Shown: positions 7,989-17,905, numbered from the stretch's first letter. The stretch: DNA of 64,000 bases from Erwinia sp039023475 (GCF_039023475.1 NZ_JBCHVB010000001.1:930001-994000); one strand, 5' to 3'. Program-made: numbers and translations. Notes: generated by a model from the letters alone, not told the origin.

Positions 7989-9628
7989 TATTTCGCCCTC
8001 TTCGGCTGTGGGTCCTTACCGGGTTCTGCTTCGAATATCAGTGCATTGCTCTTACTGTTCAGCGTTTTCAGTACCGGCTGAAGTTCGCGCATGACCTGAT
8101 CCAGGCGCTGCATATCGCCAACCAATTTGGTATAGGCCGGAGAGCCCGGCTGAAAACCTTTCATGCTGCGATTCAGTTCACGAAGCGTTTGCTGCATATC
8201 CTGCGGCAAATCCTTCATCGACTGACTGCCGGTAATCTGGTTGATATTATCCAGCGTTTTCTGCAGTTCCCGCAGGGTTCGCTGGCTTTCTTTCAGCGTT
8301 CCCGTCGCCTGGTTCAGCATCGGGTTCAGCGGCAGATTATTAATTTTATCCAGCGCATCCATCAGTTTCTGCTGAATCTGCGCCAGCCCACCACTCGTGG
8401 TCGGGATAAGTTCAAAGCCAGCGAAGGATGACGGCCCGGTAAACGGTTTCGCACTGCTGTTAAAATCGAGATCGATATAGAGTGACCCGGTCAGCAGATT
8501 GGCTGATTTTAGCGAAGCGCGCAGCCCCGATTTAATACCGTCCTTAAGGTGCTGTTCGAAGTCGAAATCTTTGCCGAGCATACTCTGGAAACGGTCCGGC
8601 TCAATACGGATCAACACGGGGATGCGGTAGTCAGTATCAAGACGCTGGGTGATATCCCGGGTCTTAAACGGCACTTCCGCCACGGTGCCGAGACGGATAC
8701 CGCGGAACTCAACCGGCGCTCCTGGCTGCAGGCCGCGAATGGAGTCATCAAAGAACATCAGGTAATCTTTGTGTACCGTGTAAAGCGAATCCTGGATGCT
8801 GCGCTGATCGTCAAAGAGCTTATATTCCGCTTTATTCTGCGCAACCTGCCCCAGCTCCCAGCCATCCGGTACGTCAAAACTGACGCCACCGCTAAACAGC
8901 GTGGTCAGCGATCCCATTTCCACACGCATGCCGGAAGCGGACATGTCGACAGCGATGCCGCTGTCTTTCCAGAAACGGACGTTGGTGGTAACCAGACGAT
9001 CGTAAGGCGCACCGATAAACAGTTGATAGGTCATCATGCGCTTATCAGCGTCAAAATTACTGGTCTCAACGGACCCTACCCGGTAACTACGGAACAGAAC
9101 TGGATCGCCAGGCGTCAGCTGTCCGGCTTTATTACTGTCGAGCGTGATGCGGATCCCTTTTGCATCAGGTGGCGCCAGCGGTGGCGAATCCAGCAGATCG
9201 TATCGCTCCTTCTCCTCACCTTTAGTACCAGGCTGAAGCTCGATATAAGGACCGGATAAAAGCGTTCCTAACCCGGTCACACCCTCGCGGCCAATCGCCG
9301 GCTTTACCACCCAAAAGGCGCTGTCGCCCTTAAGCAATTTCTCCATACCAGAATTAAGCCGGGCGGTGATCTCAACGTGGTGCAGATCGTCAGTCAGTAC
9401 CGCACTTTCGACAACACCAACGTCCACGCTGCGGCTTTTGATGGCCGTTTTACCGCCTTCAATACCTTCGGCATTGGTGGTGATTAGCGTCACCTGCGGT
9501 CCCTGATGGCTGAAATGATAAAACAGGATCCATGCGCCGATAAGTACGGTAATGATGGGGATGATCCAGACGGTTGACCAGCGTCTTATTTTATCAACCC
9601 TGGCGACATCGTGATTATTTTCCTTCAA
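7988..9628 (-). CDS. pqiB: PqiB, MCE-domain periplasm-spanning protein
   Basis: From the TTG at 9628 the protein is 546 residues, the same length as E. coli PqiB. An AAGGAG sequence, made by the last codons of pqiA, stands about 6 bases before this TTG; the ATG further upstream lacks such support. One N-terminal transmembrane helix (V-W-I-I-P-I-I-T-V-L-I-G-A-W) is followed by three MCE domains, each starting near V-T-L-I-T, G-I-R-I-T-L and D-S-I-R-G-L, and a long C-terminal helical region that forms the needle. It is thought to carry lipids between the membranes. It overlaps pqiA by 14 bases. Confidence 0.95.
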   Translation of the reverse strand: MKENNHDVARVDKIRRWSTVWIIPIITVLIGAWILFYHFSHQGPQVTLITTNAEGIEGGKTAIKSRSVDVGVVESAVLTDDLHHVEITARLNSGMEKLLKGDSAFWVVKPAIGREGVTGLGTLLSGPYIELQPGTKGEEKERYDLLDSPPLAPPDAKGIRITLDSNKAGQLTPGDPVLFRSYRVGSVETSNFDADKRMMTYQLFIGAPYDRLVTTNVRFWKDSGIAVDMSASGMRVEMGSLTTLFSGGVSFDVPDGWELGQVAQNKAEYKLFDDQRSIQDSLYTVHKDYLMFFDDSIRGLQPGAPVEFRGIRLGTVAEVPFKTRDITQRLDTDYRIPVLIRIEPDRFQSMLGKDFDFEQHLKDGIKSGLRASLKSANLLTGSLYIDLDFNSSAKPFTGPSSFAGFELIPTTSGGLAQIQQKLMDALDKINNLPLNPMLNQATGTLKESQRTLRELQKTLDNINQITGSQSMKDLPQDMQQTLRELNRSMKGFQPGSPAYTKLVGDMQRLDQVMRELQPVLKTLNSKSNALIFEAEPGKDPQPKRAK

Positions 9629-10883
9629 TGCTTGGCTCCTTAAAACTTTTATCAGATTCACGATCCCATGTCAGGCGGGGGTCGAATGTCATGGCGGCGA
9701 ACATGGTAAGGATCACCACCATCGCAAACAGCAACGCGCCCGCTGCGGGATAGATACTCATCAGTTGGCCCATGCGCACCAGCGCAGAAAGCACGGCGAT
9801 GACAAAAACATCAATCATTGACCAGCGGCCTACAAATTCAACCACCTCGTAAATTTTATGCATCTTTTCACTGTCGTGGCGCCCCCGGCCGTTTGCATCC
9901 CAGCATAGCCAGCCTATCGCCAGCATTTTCAGCGAAGGTACCATGATACTGGCAATAAAAATGACCAGCGCCACCGGATAGGAACCATCGCTCCAGAGCA
10001 GGATGACGCCACTCATAATCGTGGATTGCATTTTATCGCCCAGCGATTCTGTCACCATTATCGGCATCAGATTCGCGGGAATATAGAGAATGAGAGAGGT
10101 GACCAACAGAGCCATTGTCCATTGCAGGCTGTGCCTGCGCCGGACATGCCCTGCCGTTCCGCACCGGGGACAGATAAACTGGTCGGCCGCCAGCACTGCC
10201 GTACAGCAGCGACAGGAGCGTAAACCCTGTCTGAGTCCGCTTACGCCGGGCTCCGGCGCGGCAGGGAGCGGTGGCACAGGCGCAATCTGCTGCCACAGCA
10301 AGCGTCTGTCGACACACTGAAAAGCGCGCAGATGCAGGAGACAGAACAGGCACCAGGGGATAAAGCTGGTGCCAGTGCCGATATCGCCATAGGCCATCAG
10401 CTTGACGAAGCTGACCAGCACGCCGGCCAGAAAAATTTCGGCCATCGCCCAGCTCTTTATCTGGAACAGCAGCCTTGCCAGGCCACGCTTCAGGGAGTGT
10501 GGCAACGGGGCATTGTTTAAAAGCAGCAGGAGAGAGACCATGCAGAACGCGGGCACGGCCTGAACAAAGACAATAAACAGCGTGGCGAGGCTGCTGTAAT
10601 CCTCGGAAACCATCACCTCAGGAATACGCCAGAGGCTGATTTCACTCTTCAGGCCGGCAACATGCATAGTGACAAACGGAAAAAGATTCGCCAGAAGCAG
10701 CATAAACAGGGCTGCCAGCGCATAGCCAGTAGGCCGCTTGCGCGGCTCTACCCAGCGCGATTCCAGCGTGGTTTCGCAGCGCGGGCAGCTGGCTTTGCTG
10801 CCCGGCTTCAGTTCCGGCAACTGCGTCATCAGATCACACTGCGGGCAAAGCATCCATCTTTCAGCCTGGTGCGACGAACACAT
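9615..10883 (-). CDS. pqiA: PqiA, inner membrane component of the Pqi system
   Basis: 422 residues (E. coli 417). Two PqiA modules, each made of a zinc-ribbon-like cysteine cluster (C-P-Q-C and C-P-R-C near the N-terminus; C-R-C-C and C-P-R-C mid-protein) followed by four transmembrane helices. Motifs M-A-E-I-F-L-A-G-V-L-V-S-F-V-K and W-S-M-I-D-V-F-V-I-A-V-L-S-A-L-V-R are diagnostic. It is the membrane partner of the MCE protein PqiB. In E. coli the operon responds to SoxRS and paraquat; I found no convincing SoxS box. It begins 17 bases after uup, suggesting co-transcription. Confidence 0.96.
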   Translation of the reverse strand: MCSSHQAERWMLCPQCDLMTQLPELKPGSKASCPRCETTLESRWVEPRKRPTGYALAALFMLLLANLFPFVTMHVAGLKSEISLWRIPEVMVSEDYSSLATLFIVFVQAVPAFCMVSLLLLLNNAPLPHSLKRGLARLLFQIKSWAMAEIFLAGVLVSFVKLMAYGDIGTGTSFIPWCLFCLLHLRAFQCVDRRLLWQQIAPVPPLPAAPEPGVSGLRQGLRSCRCCTAVLAADQFICPRCGTAGHVRRRHSLQWTMALLVTSLILYIPANLMPIMVTESLGDKMQSTIMSGVILLWSDGSYPVALVIFIASIMVPSLKMLAIGWLCWDANGRGRHDSEKMHKIYEVVEFVGRWSMIDVFVIAVLSALVRMGQLMSIYPAAGALLFAMVVILTMFAAMTFDPRLTWDRESDKSFKEPSIEGK

Positions 10884-10900
10884 AGGTCACCTCTGACTAA

Positions 10901-12808
10901 TTAGTCATTTTTTAACGATTCGAGATATTCCCAACGCTCAAACGCGGCTTCCAGATCCTGCTCAGCCTGTGAAAGCGCATCCAGCACCGGTTGGGTCACC
11001 TCATGAGGCTGACTGAAGAAGTCGCCGTCGGCCACTTTTGCCTGGAGCGTTTCAAGATGACTTTCCAGCTGCTCCATTTTTTGCGGCAGCTGCTCCAGCT
11101 CCCGCTGCAAATTATAGCTCAGCTTGCTGGCAGACCGCCTGGCCGGTTCAGCTTTTGCGCTCTCCTGACGCGACGCGCTGCCCGCTTTTGCCGTACTGCG
11201 GGTTTGCTTCGATGCCGCCCGCTGAAGCTGGGCATCATGATAGCCGCCAACATAAGCGCCAATTTCGCCATTGCCTTCGAAAATCCAGCATTCCGTTACC
11301 GTGTTGTCCACGAACTGACGATCGTGGCTGACCAGCAGTACCGTACCCTGATAGCCATCGACCAGTTCTTCCAGCAGTTCCAGCGTTTCCACATCCAAAT
11401 CGTTGGTAGGTTCATCGAGGATCAGCAGGTTGCTGGGCTTCAGGAACAGGCGCGCCAGCAGCAGGCGGTTACGCTCTCCGCCGGAGAGCGCGCGGACCGG
11501 CGTCATGGCGCGTTTTGGGTGGAACAGGAAGTCTTGCAGATAGCCCAGCACGTGCCGCGGTTTGCCGTTGACCAACACCTCCTGCTTGCCCTCCGCCAGG
11601 TTGTCCATCACTGTGCGATCGGGATCCAGCTCGGCGCGGTGCTGATCGAAGTAGGCCACTTCCAGTTTGGTGCCGATATGCACCCGCCCGCTGTCTGCCT
11701 TAAGCTGATCGAGCATCAGCTTGAGCAGCGTGGTTTTTCCGCAGCCGTTCGGGCCAATCAGAGCGATCTTGTCGCCGCGCTGTACCTGAGCGGAGAAATC
11801 GCTGACCAGCTGCTTTTCGCCAACGCGGTAGCTGACATTTTCCAGTTCGAAAACGATTTTGCCGGAGCGGCTCGCCTCCCCCACCTGCATATTGGCTTTG
11901 CCCATCACTTCACGACGCTCTGAACGTTCGTTACGTAAGGCCTTCAGCGCGCGGACTCGTCCTTCGTTACGGGTGCGTCGGGCTTTGATGCCCTGACGGA
12001 TCCAGACCTCTTCCTGCGCCAGTTTGCGATCGAATTCGGCGTTCTGCATCTCCTCGACCCGCAGCGCTTCCTCTTTACCCACTAAGAACAGATCGTAATC
12101 GCCCGGCCAGGAAACCAGCTTGCCGCGATCGAGATCGACAATGCGGGTCGCCATATTGCGGATGAAGGAGCGGTCATGTGAGATAAAGATGATGCTGCCC
12201 TGGAAGGTTTTCAGGAACGTTTCCAGCCAGTCGATGGTCTCAATATCCAGGTGGTTCGTCGGCTCATCCAGCATCAGAACGCGTGGATTACTGACCAGCG
12301 CACGCCCCAGCGCGGCCTTACGCAGCCAGCCGCCGGAGAGCGACGACAGCGCCGCATCGCCGTCCAGGCCAATCTGCTTGAGCACGTCCTGAATACGCGT
12401 TTCCAGCTGCCAGAGGTTCTGGTGATCGAGAATACTTTGCAGACGCCCCATCTCATCAAGATTCTTTTCACTCGGATCGGTCATCACCAGATGAGAGATC
12501 GCGTGATAAGCCTTCAGGTACTCCGCCTGCTCGTTTACGCCTTCAGCAACGAAGTCATAAACCGATCCCTTTACATTACGCGGGGGATCCTGTTGCAGAC
12601 GTGCAATGACCAGATCCTGCTCATAGATGATACGTCCATCATCAAGCGGCTGTTCACGGTTGATGATTTTCATCAGCGTCGATTTACCGGCGCCGTTGCG
12701 CCCGACCAGACAGACGCGCTCGTTTTCTTCAATATGAAGCTCAGTGTTATTCAACAGCGGCGCATCGCTGAATGACAGGTAAGCACCATGAATACTGATT
12801 AATGACAT
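10901..12808 (-). CDS. uup: Uup, ABC-F family ATPase
   Basis: 635 residues (E. coli 635) with two ABC cassettes and no membrane segments. Cassette 1: Walker A G-R-N-G-A-G-K-S-T, signature L-S-G-G-W, Walker B M-L-D-E-P-T-N-H-L-D. Cassette 2: G-P-N-G-C-G-K-T-T, L-S-G-G-E-R, I-L-D-E-P-T-N-D-L-D. The C-terminal about 100 residues form a coiled coil that binds DNA in E. coli Uup. Uup limits tandem-repeat deletion and transposon excision and acts on ribosomes or branched DNA. It lies 5 bases after rlmKL and 17 before pqiA, in one minus-strand run. Confidence 0.97.
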   Translation of the reverse strand: MSLISIHGAYLSFSDAPLLNNTELHIEENERVCLVGRNGAGKSTLMKIINREQPLDDGRIIYEQDLVIARLQQDPPRNVKGSVYDFVAEGVNEQAEYLKAYHAISHLVMTDPSEKNLDEMGRLQSILDHQNLWQLETRIQDVLKQIGLDGDAALSSLSGGWLRKAALGRALVSNPRVLMLDEPTNHLDIETIDWLETFLKTFQGSIIFISHDRSFIRNMATRIVDLDRGKLVSWPGDYDLFLVGKEEALRVEEMQNAEFDRKLAQEEVWIRQGIKARRTRNEGRVRALKALRNERSERREVMGKANMQVGEASRSGKIVFELENVSYRVGEKQLVSDFSAQVQRGDKIALIGPNGCGKTTLLKLMLDQLKADSGRVHIGTKLEVAYFDQHRAELDPDRTVMDNLAEGKQEVLVNGKPRHVLGYLQDFLFHPKRAMTPVRALSGGERNRLLLARLFLKPSNLLILDEPTNDLDVETLELLEELVDGYQGTVLLVSHDRQFVDNTVTECWIFEGNGEIGAYVGGYHDAQLQRAASKQTRSTAKAGSASRQESAKAEPARRSASKLSYNLQRELEQLPQKMEQLESHLETLQAKVADGDFFSQPHEVTQPVLDALSQAEQDLEAAFERWEYLESLKND

Positions 12809-12813
12809 AAAAC

Positions 12814-14928
12814 TTATTCCTTACCGGCGTGAGTAATCAGCCAGCAGTTGTGAATATGACGGTTACGGGCAAAATCCTGCGACTGGGTTTTGGCGGTAAT
12901 TTCCTGCGCGACGAGCTTCAGGCCGGCAAGGCCTTCCAGATCCATTTTGAAACCGCGCTTGTTATTGGAGAACATGACGGTGCCGCCTTTACGCAGCAGT
13001 CGCTTAAGGTCCTTCATCAGCAGCAGATGATCGCGCTGTACGTCAAAGCTCTCCTCCATACGTTTTGAATTGGAGAACGTTGGCGGGTCAATAAAGATCA
13101 GATCGAACTGCTCGTCAGACTCGCGCAGCCAGCTCAGGCAGTCTGCCTGCATCAGGCGGTGCTGGCGACCGGTCAGGCCATTCAGGCGCAAATTGCGCTC
13201 AGCCCACTCCAGATAAGTCCGCGACATATCGACGGTGGTAGTGCTGCGTGCGCCGCCGAGGCCCGCATGGACGCTTGCCGTGCCGGTATAGGCAAACAGA
13301 TTAAGGAAGTCTTTCCCTTTGCTCATCTGTCCCAGCATCTTACGCGCAATACGGTGATCGAGGAACAGGCCGGTATCGAGATAATCCGTCAGGTTCACCC
13401 ACATCCGGGCGTTATATTCGGAGACCTCAAAGAAATCGCCTTTTTCGCCCATTTTTTCATACTGGCTTTTGCCTTTCTGACGTTCGCGGGTCTTCAGTAC
13501 CAGCCGGTTGGCCGGTAGCTCCAGCACGCTCAGCGTGGCGGAAATAACGTCAAACAGCCGCTGACGGGCCTTCGCTGGCTCAATGGTTTTAGGCGGCGCA
13601 TATTCCTGTACCACAACCCAGTCGCCGTAACGGTCAACCGCCACGTTGTAATCCGGCAGATCGGCATCATACAGACGGTAGCATTCAATCCCTTCCTGCC
13701 GTGCCCACTTCTCCAGCTTTTTAAGGTTCTTACGCAGGCGGTTAGCGTAGTCTTCCGCAATCTGAGCCACATTTGCCGCCGAGTTGGCCGCCAGCTGATA
13801 ATTTTTCTGTACGCAGTCCAGCGGGCCGTTCTTCGCCTTAAACTGACGATCGGCGCGCAGCTGCAGGCAGCTCAGCAGCTCCGGTGAGGCACTGAACAGG
13901 GAAAGGTTCCAGCCGCCAAAGTGGCTTTTCATCAGACGCCCCAGCTGGCTGTGCAGCGCAATCAGTGCCGGTTCGCTTTCCAGGCGTTCGCCGTAAGGAG
14001 GGTTGCTCAGCACGGTGCCGGTCTCGCCTTCCGGCAGCGGATTCGTCAGCTTCAGCACATCCTGAACGGTAAAGCTGATAATTTCCGAGAGGCCAGCATG
14101 TCGCGCATTCGCACGCGCGCGCTCAATTACCCGTGAATCATTATCGTAGCCGTAAAAGCGGGCGCTATTCTCCTGCAGGCCGCGGCGCGCGCGCACCTGC
14201 GCTTCGCTGGAAACTTCCTTCCAGAGCTCATGATCGAATTTGCTCCAGCCGGTAAATCCCCAGCGGTTACGATGCAGGCCTGGCGCACGATCGCTGGCGA
14301 TCATTGCCGCTTCGATCAGCAGCGTACCTGAACCACACATAGGATCGACCAGCGGCGTGCCCGCCTGCCAGCCAGAGCGCATGACAATCGCGGCGGCAAG
14401 GTTTTCCTTCAGCGGCGCCTGGCCGGTTTGCTGACGATAGCCACGCTGGTGCAGCCCTTCTCCGCTAAGATCGAGCGCAATACTGGCGGTTTCTTTATTC
14501 AGCCAGACGTTTACGCGGATATCAGGCTGCTCGCGATCCACGTCAGGACGCGGCAGATTCTTACGCGTGAAGCTGTCGACAATGGCATCTTTTACCTTCA
14601 GGGCGCCGTACTGGCTGTTACGGATCACCTCATTCAGGCCACTAAAATGGACGGCAAAGGTTTTATCACTGCCAAACATGGCCGGCCAGTCAATAGCCTG
14701 TACGCCCAGATAAAGATCCAGGTCGCTATAGACGCTGCACTCGGTCAGCGGTAACAGGATGCGTGAAGCCAGGCGGCTCCACATCAGGCTCTGGTACATC
14801 AGACGATCGTCGCCCTGATAATGCACGCCGCCCTGGACAATGTGGCACTCCTGCGCGCCCATCGCTTCCAGTTCAGTTTTCAACAGCTCTTCGAGCCCAC
14901 GCGCCGTACTGGCAAACAGAGAATTCAT
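12814..14928 (-). CDS. rlmL: RlmKL, bifunctional 23S rRNA methyltransferase
   Basis: 704 residues from the ATG at 14928, which aligns with the E. coli start M-N-S-L-F-A-S-T (702 residues); the 12 upstream codons are not conserved. An N-terminal THUMP domain precedes the RlmL methyltransferase (motif L-V-D-P-M-C-G-S-G-T-L and catalytic N-P-P-Y-G-E-R), which makes m2G2445. The C-terminal RlmK half (F-L-N-L-F-A-Y-T-G and I-F-I-D-P-P-T-F-S-N-S) makes m7G2069. Both act on 23S rRNA during 50S assembly. It is divergent from ycbX. Confidence 0.97.
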   Translation of the reverse strand: MNSLFASTARGLEELLKTELEAMGAQECHIVQGGVHYQGDDRLMYQSLMWSRLASRILLPLTECSVYSDLDLYLGVQAIDWPAMFGSDKTFAVHFSGLNEVIRNSQYGALKVKDAIVDSFTRKNLPRPDVDREQPDIRVNVWLNKETASIALDLSGEGLHQRGYRQQTGQAPLKENLAAAIVMRSGWQAGTPLVDPMCGSGTLLIEAAMIASDRAPGLHRNRWGFTGWSKFDHELWKEVSSEAQVRARRGLQENSARFYGYDNDSRVIERARANARHAGLSEIISFTVQDVLKLTNPLPEGETGTVLSNPPYGERLESEPALIALHSQLGRLMKSHFGGWNLSLFSASPELLSCLQLRADRQFKAKNGPLDCVQKNYQLAANSAANVAQIAEDYANRLRKNLKKLEKWARQEGIECYRLYDADLPDYNVAVDRYGDWVVVQEYAPPKTIEPAKARQRLFDVISATLSVLELPANRLVLKTRERQKGKSQYEKMGEKGDFFEVSEYNARMWVNLTDYLDTGLFLDHRIARKMLGQMSKGKDFLNLFAYTGTASVHAGLGGARSTTTVDMSRTYLEWAERNLRLNGLTGRQHRLMQADCLSWLRESDEQFDLIFIDPPTFSNSKRMEESFDVQRDHLLLMKDLKRLLRKGGTVMFSNNKRGFKMDLEGLAGLKLVAQEITAKTQSQDFARNRHIHNCWLITHAGKE

Positions 14929-15062
14929 AGCGTCACTTATCGTCTTCAGAAAATTGCTGCGCATTATAGCTAATCGCGGGCCTATGTCATAAAGTTAGCT
15001 TCTTTTCGACCGTCTCAATTGCGCTTTTTTTCTTTCCCGACCCTATTCTGCTGGAGAGCATC

Positions 15063-16178
15063 ATGATCGGCCTGTCTCGTCTGTTTATTCACCCTGTGAA
15101 ATCGATGCGGGGAACCCAGGTCTCACACGCGCAGGCGCTTGAAAGCGGACTCGCCTTTGACCGCGTTTTCATGATTACCGACCCTGATGGCACGTTTATT
15201 ACCGCGCGCCAGTATCCTGAAATGGTGCTGTTTACGCCTGCGCTAACGCCCGACGGTCTTTTTCTTGCGGCACCGGACGGCAGCAGCGCCACTATCCGCC
15301 TTGCTGATTTTCAGCAGGACGCCTCGCCAACGGAAGTGTGGGGAAATCGCTTTACTTCGCAGATCGCACCGGCCGCAATCAATGAATGGCTGAGCGGCTT
15401 TTTCCCCCGCCCTGTTCAGCTCCGCTGGGTGGGGACAGAGATGACCCGCCGCGTGAAGCGCTTCGGACAAACCCCGCTGGGATTCGCTGATGGCTATCCC
15501 TTCCTGCTGATCAATGAAGCCTCGCTGCACGATCTGCGGCAGCGCTGTCCGGCAGGAACAAAATTAACGCAGTTTCGCCCTAATCTGGTGATCGATGGTG
15601 CGGCTCCCTGGGCAGAAGATAGTTGGGCCAGCGTACGTATTGGCGACATCATTTTTGACGTCCCTAAACCCTGTAGCCGCTGCGTACTGACTACCGTGAG
15701 TCCGCAATATGGCCGCAAGCATCCCTCTGGCGAACCTCTGGCTACGTTACAAAAATTCCGCAGCGCGACCGACGGCAGCGGTGATATCGACTTTGGACTG
15801 AATTTGATGGCCAGGAACAGCGGGATCCTTCGCGTTGGCGATGAACTAGAGGTTCTGGAAACGCAAAGCCCACGTCAGTATGGCGCTGCTGCCGTGACGG
15901 AAACGCTTGATGTACGCCGCGATGCCGAAGAGCGCGTTTCTGTTGCCTGGGAGGGTGAAGAGTTTAGCGGAAACAATCAGCAGGTGCTGCTGGAGCAGCT
16001 GGAGATGCAGGGGTACAAAATCCCCTATTCCTGCCGCGCGGGTATTTGTGGCAGCTGTAAGGTCAGGCTGATTTCCGGCGAGGTGCAGCCAATGAAGCAG
16101 GGCGCAGTACGCGATGACGGAACAATCCTCAGCTGTAGCTGTATTCCGGCGGGCGATCTCGTTCTGATGGCAAAATAG
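15063..16178 (+). CDS. ycbX: YcbX, MOSC and ferredoxin domain protein
   Basis: 371 residues. An N-terminal beta-barrel (I-G-L-S-R-L-F-I-H-P-V-K-S-M-R-G) and MOSC domain, with the conserved cysteine in P-K-P-C-S-R-C, is fused to a C-terminal 2Fe-2S ferredoxin (C-R-A-G-I-C-G-S-C near residues 325-333 and a final C about 30 residues later). In E. coli YcbX is a molybdenum cofactor enzyme that detoxifies N-hydroxylated bases such as 6-N-hydroxylaminopurine; the fused ferredoxin would bring electrons. GGAG before the ATG fixes the start. It ends only 3 bases from the convergent zapC. Confidence 0.95.
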   Translation: MIGLSRLFIHPVKSMRGTQVSHAQALESGLAFDRVFMITDPDGTFITARQYPEMVLFTPALTPDGLFLAAPDGSSATIRLADFQQDASPTEVWGNRFTSQIAPAAINEWLSGFFPRPVQLRWVGTEMTRRVKRFGQTPLGFADGYPFLLINEASLHDLRQRCPAGTKLTQFRPNLVIDGAAPWAEDSWASVRIGDIIFDVPKPCSRCVLTTVSPQYGRKHPSGEPLATLQKFRSATDGSGDIDFGLNLMARNSGILRVGDELEVLETQSPRQYGAAAVTETLDVRRDAEERVSVAWEGEEFSGNNQQVLLEQLEMQGYKIPYSCRAGICGSCKVRLISGEVQPMKQGAVRDDGTILSCSCIPAGDLVLMAK

Positions 16179-16181
16179 CGA

Positions 16182-16724
16182 TCAGACGGCCGCTGCGAAG
16201 GAAAAGCGCTCTTCCCGGGCGAAAGGCTGAAGGCGGTCGTGCATGATTTTGATAGCATCCCCCAGCGCCATACTGCGTCCGGCGAGGCTCAGCTGAGGCT
16301 GCGCCAGCAGGCAAAGCGCGGCGTTTTCACCCGCTTCCACCACCAGCAGGCAGGCTGTTTCACCCGTTTCACACAGCGTTACGCTGACCAGCTCTCCGGC
16401 GGCGGGAGGATGGCCCGAAGGACGCGTTTCAAAATGCCAGCTTTTTGGCATCAGCGGTTTGAGAAAGCGGCTCGCAACCAGCGCATTCAGCACCAGTTCA
16501 GCCCGCTGATCGGCGTTCAGTTCGCAGCGACGGCAGCTCTCTTCAAAGCTGAAAAAGAGCGCGGCATCATCCACACAAAAGCCGGAAACGGTGAAGGCGT
16601 CCGGCGTCAGCATCTTGCGGGAGAAACGTGAGCGGAACAGCATCCCGTCAGCCAAATCAAGCATCATGCGGTCATATTCGGCGTCATAAAGCCAGCGCCA
16701 GCTGTCGTCGGGTTTAATCCTCAT
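16182..16724 (-). CDS. zapC: ZapC, FtsZ-ring stabilising protein
   Basis: 180 residues from the ATG at 16724, equal to E. coli ZapC; the start M-R-I-K-P-D-D has an AGGACAG ribosome binding site. The conserved N-terminal M-M-L-D-L-A-D-G-M-L-F-R-S-R-F and the G-E-N-A-A-L-C-L-L-A-Q-P region mark the family. ZapC binds FtsZ directly, bundles protofilaments and reduces GTPase activity. The gene is single, upstream of pyrD on the same strand and convergent with ycbX. Confidence 0.96.
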   Translation of the reverse strand: MRIKPDDSWRWLYDAEYDRMMLDLADGMLFRSRFSRKMLTPDAFTVSGFCVDDAALFFSFEESCRRCELNADQRAELVLNALVASRFLKPLMPKSWHFETRPSGHPPAAGELVSVTLCETGETACLLVVEAGENAALCLLAQPQLSLAGRSMALGDAIKIMHDRLQPFAREERFSFAAAV

Positions 16725-16847
16725 GATCTGTCCTGTTATCTGCAAGCCTGACTGCACGCTAATCCGCCATTCAGGCCAAATTTTACGGCGTTTCCCGGGA
16801 AATTATCCTGCTCAGGATAGTTTCCAAACAGGACAAAATATAAACGA

Positions 16848-16874
16848 GCCAGAGGCGAAAATAAAGCCCCTGGC
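16848..16874 (-). terminator. Possible pyrD terminator
   Basis: GCCAGAGGC (16848-16856) pairs with GCCCCTGGC (16866-16874) with one mismatch around a 9-base A-rich loop. On the minus strand it follows the pyrD stop and is trailed by a T-rich but interrupted stretch (TCGTTTATATTTTG), so it may be weak. Confidence 0.55.
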
Positions 16875-16894
16875 ATATTTATGTCGATACTGGC

Positions 16895-17905
16895 TCAGAT
16901 ATGGGTCACAATTTCTTTTATCAGCGGTGGCCCTTTATAAATAAAGCCGGAATATATTTGTACCAGCGAAGCACCTGCGGCTATTTTTTCCCGGGCGGAG
17001 ACCAATGAGTCGATGCCGCCCACGCCTACGATCGGCAACCTGCCCTGGAGTTCGGCTGAGAGACGGCGAACGATCTCCGTACTGCGCGACTGCACGGGGC
17101 GACCACTTAATCCTCCCGCTTCTCCGGCATATTTAAGTCCACTGACAAGAGAACGATCAAGCGTCGTATTTGTGGCAATGACGCCATCAATTTTATGACG
17201 AACCAGACTATCGGCGATCTGTATCAGCTCTTCTTCAGAAAGATCGGGGGCAATTTTTACCGCCACGGGAACATATTTATGATGCAGCTGCTCGAGCGTC
17301 TGCTGTTTTTCCTTTATCGCCATCAGCAGATCATCAAGCGCTTCGCCATATTGCAGTGAGCGTAAACCAGGCGTATTAGGCGACGAAATATTCACCGCAA
17401 TATAACCGGCATAAGGATAAATTTTTTCCATGCAGGTTAAATAATCATCTTTTCCCTGCTCTACCGGCGTGTCTTTATTTTTCCCAATATTAATACCCAG
17501 TATGCCGTCAAAATGTGAGCGCTTAACGTTTTCAACCAGGTTGTCCACGCCAAGATTATTAAATCCCATCCGGTTAATGATCCCTTCCGCTTCCAGTACG
17601 CGGAACATTCTGGGCTTATCATTACCAGGCTGGGGACGCGGCGTGACGGTGCCAACCTCCACGAAGCCAAACCCCATTGCGCCGAACGCATCAATGCATT
17701 CGCCATTTTTATCCAGACCGGCCGCCAGACCCAGCGGGTTTTTGAAGGTCAGCCCCATGCAGTTAACCGGCCTGAACGGCAGCGTCTGTCGTATCAGATG
17801 AATAAGCGGCGTACCGGAAATACGATGAAGCTGCTGTAGCGTAAGCTCATGCGCGCGCTCCGCATCGAGCTGGAAAAGCGCCTTTCGAACGAGGGGGTAA
17901 TACAT
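16895..17905 (-). CDS. pyrD: PyrD, quinone-dependent dihydroorotate dehydrogenase
   Basis: 336 residues from the ATG at 17905, the E. coli length; AGGAGCC lies just upstream. A class 2 enzyme: an N-terminal amphipathic helix (M-Y-Y-P-L-V-R-K-A-L-F-Q-L-D) for membrane attachment, then a TIM barrel binding FMN. Visible motifs are N-P-L-G-L-A-A-G-L-D-K, N-R-M-G-F-N-N, N-I-S-S-P-N-T-P-G-L with the catalytic serine, and G-V-G-G-I. It oxidises dihydroorotate to orotate and passes electrons to quinones. The E. coli gene has a pyrimidine-sensitive hairpin over its start; I could not confirm one here. A classical PurR box is not obvious. Confidence 0.97.
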   Translation of the reverse strand: MYYPLVRKALFQLDAERAHELTLQQLHRISGTPLIHLIRQTLPFRPVNCMGLTFKNPLGLAAGLDKNGECIDAFGAMGFGFVEVGTVTPRPQPGNDKPRMFRVLEAEGIINRMGFNNLGVDNLVENVKRSHFDGILGINIGKNKDTPVEQGKDDYLTCMEKIYPYAGYIAVNISSPNTPGLRSLQYGEALDDLLMAIKEKQQTLEQLHHKYVPVAVKIAPDLSEEELIQIADSLVRHKIDGVIATNTTLDRSLVSGLKYAGEAGGLSGRPVQSRSTEIVRRLSAELQGRLPIVGVGGIDSLVSAREKIAAGASLVQIYSGFIYKGPPLIKEIVTHI

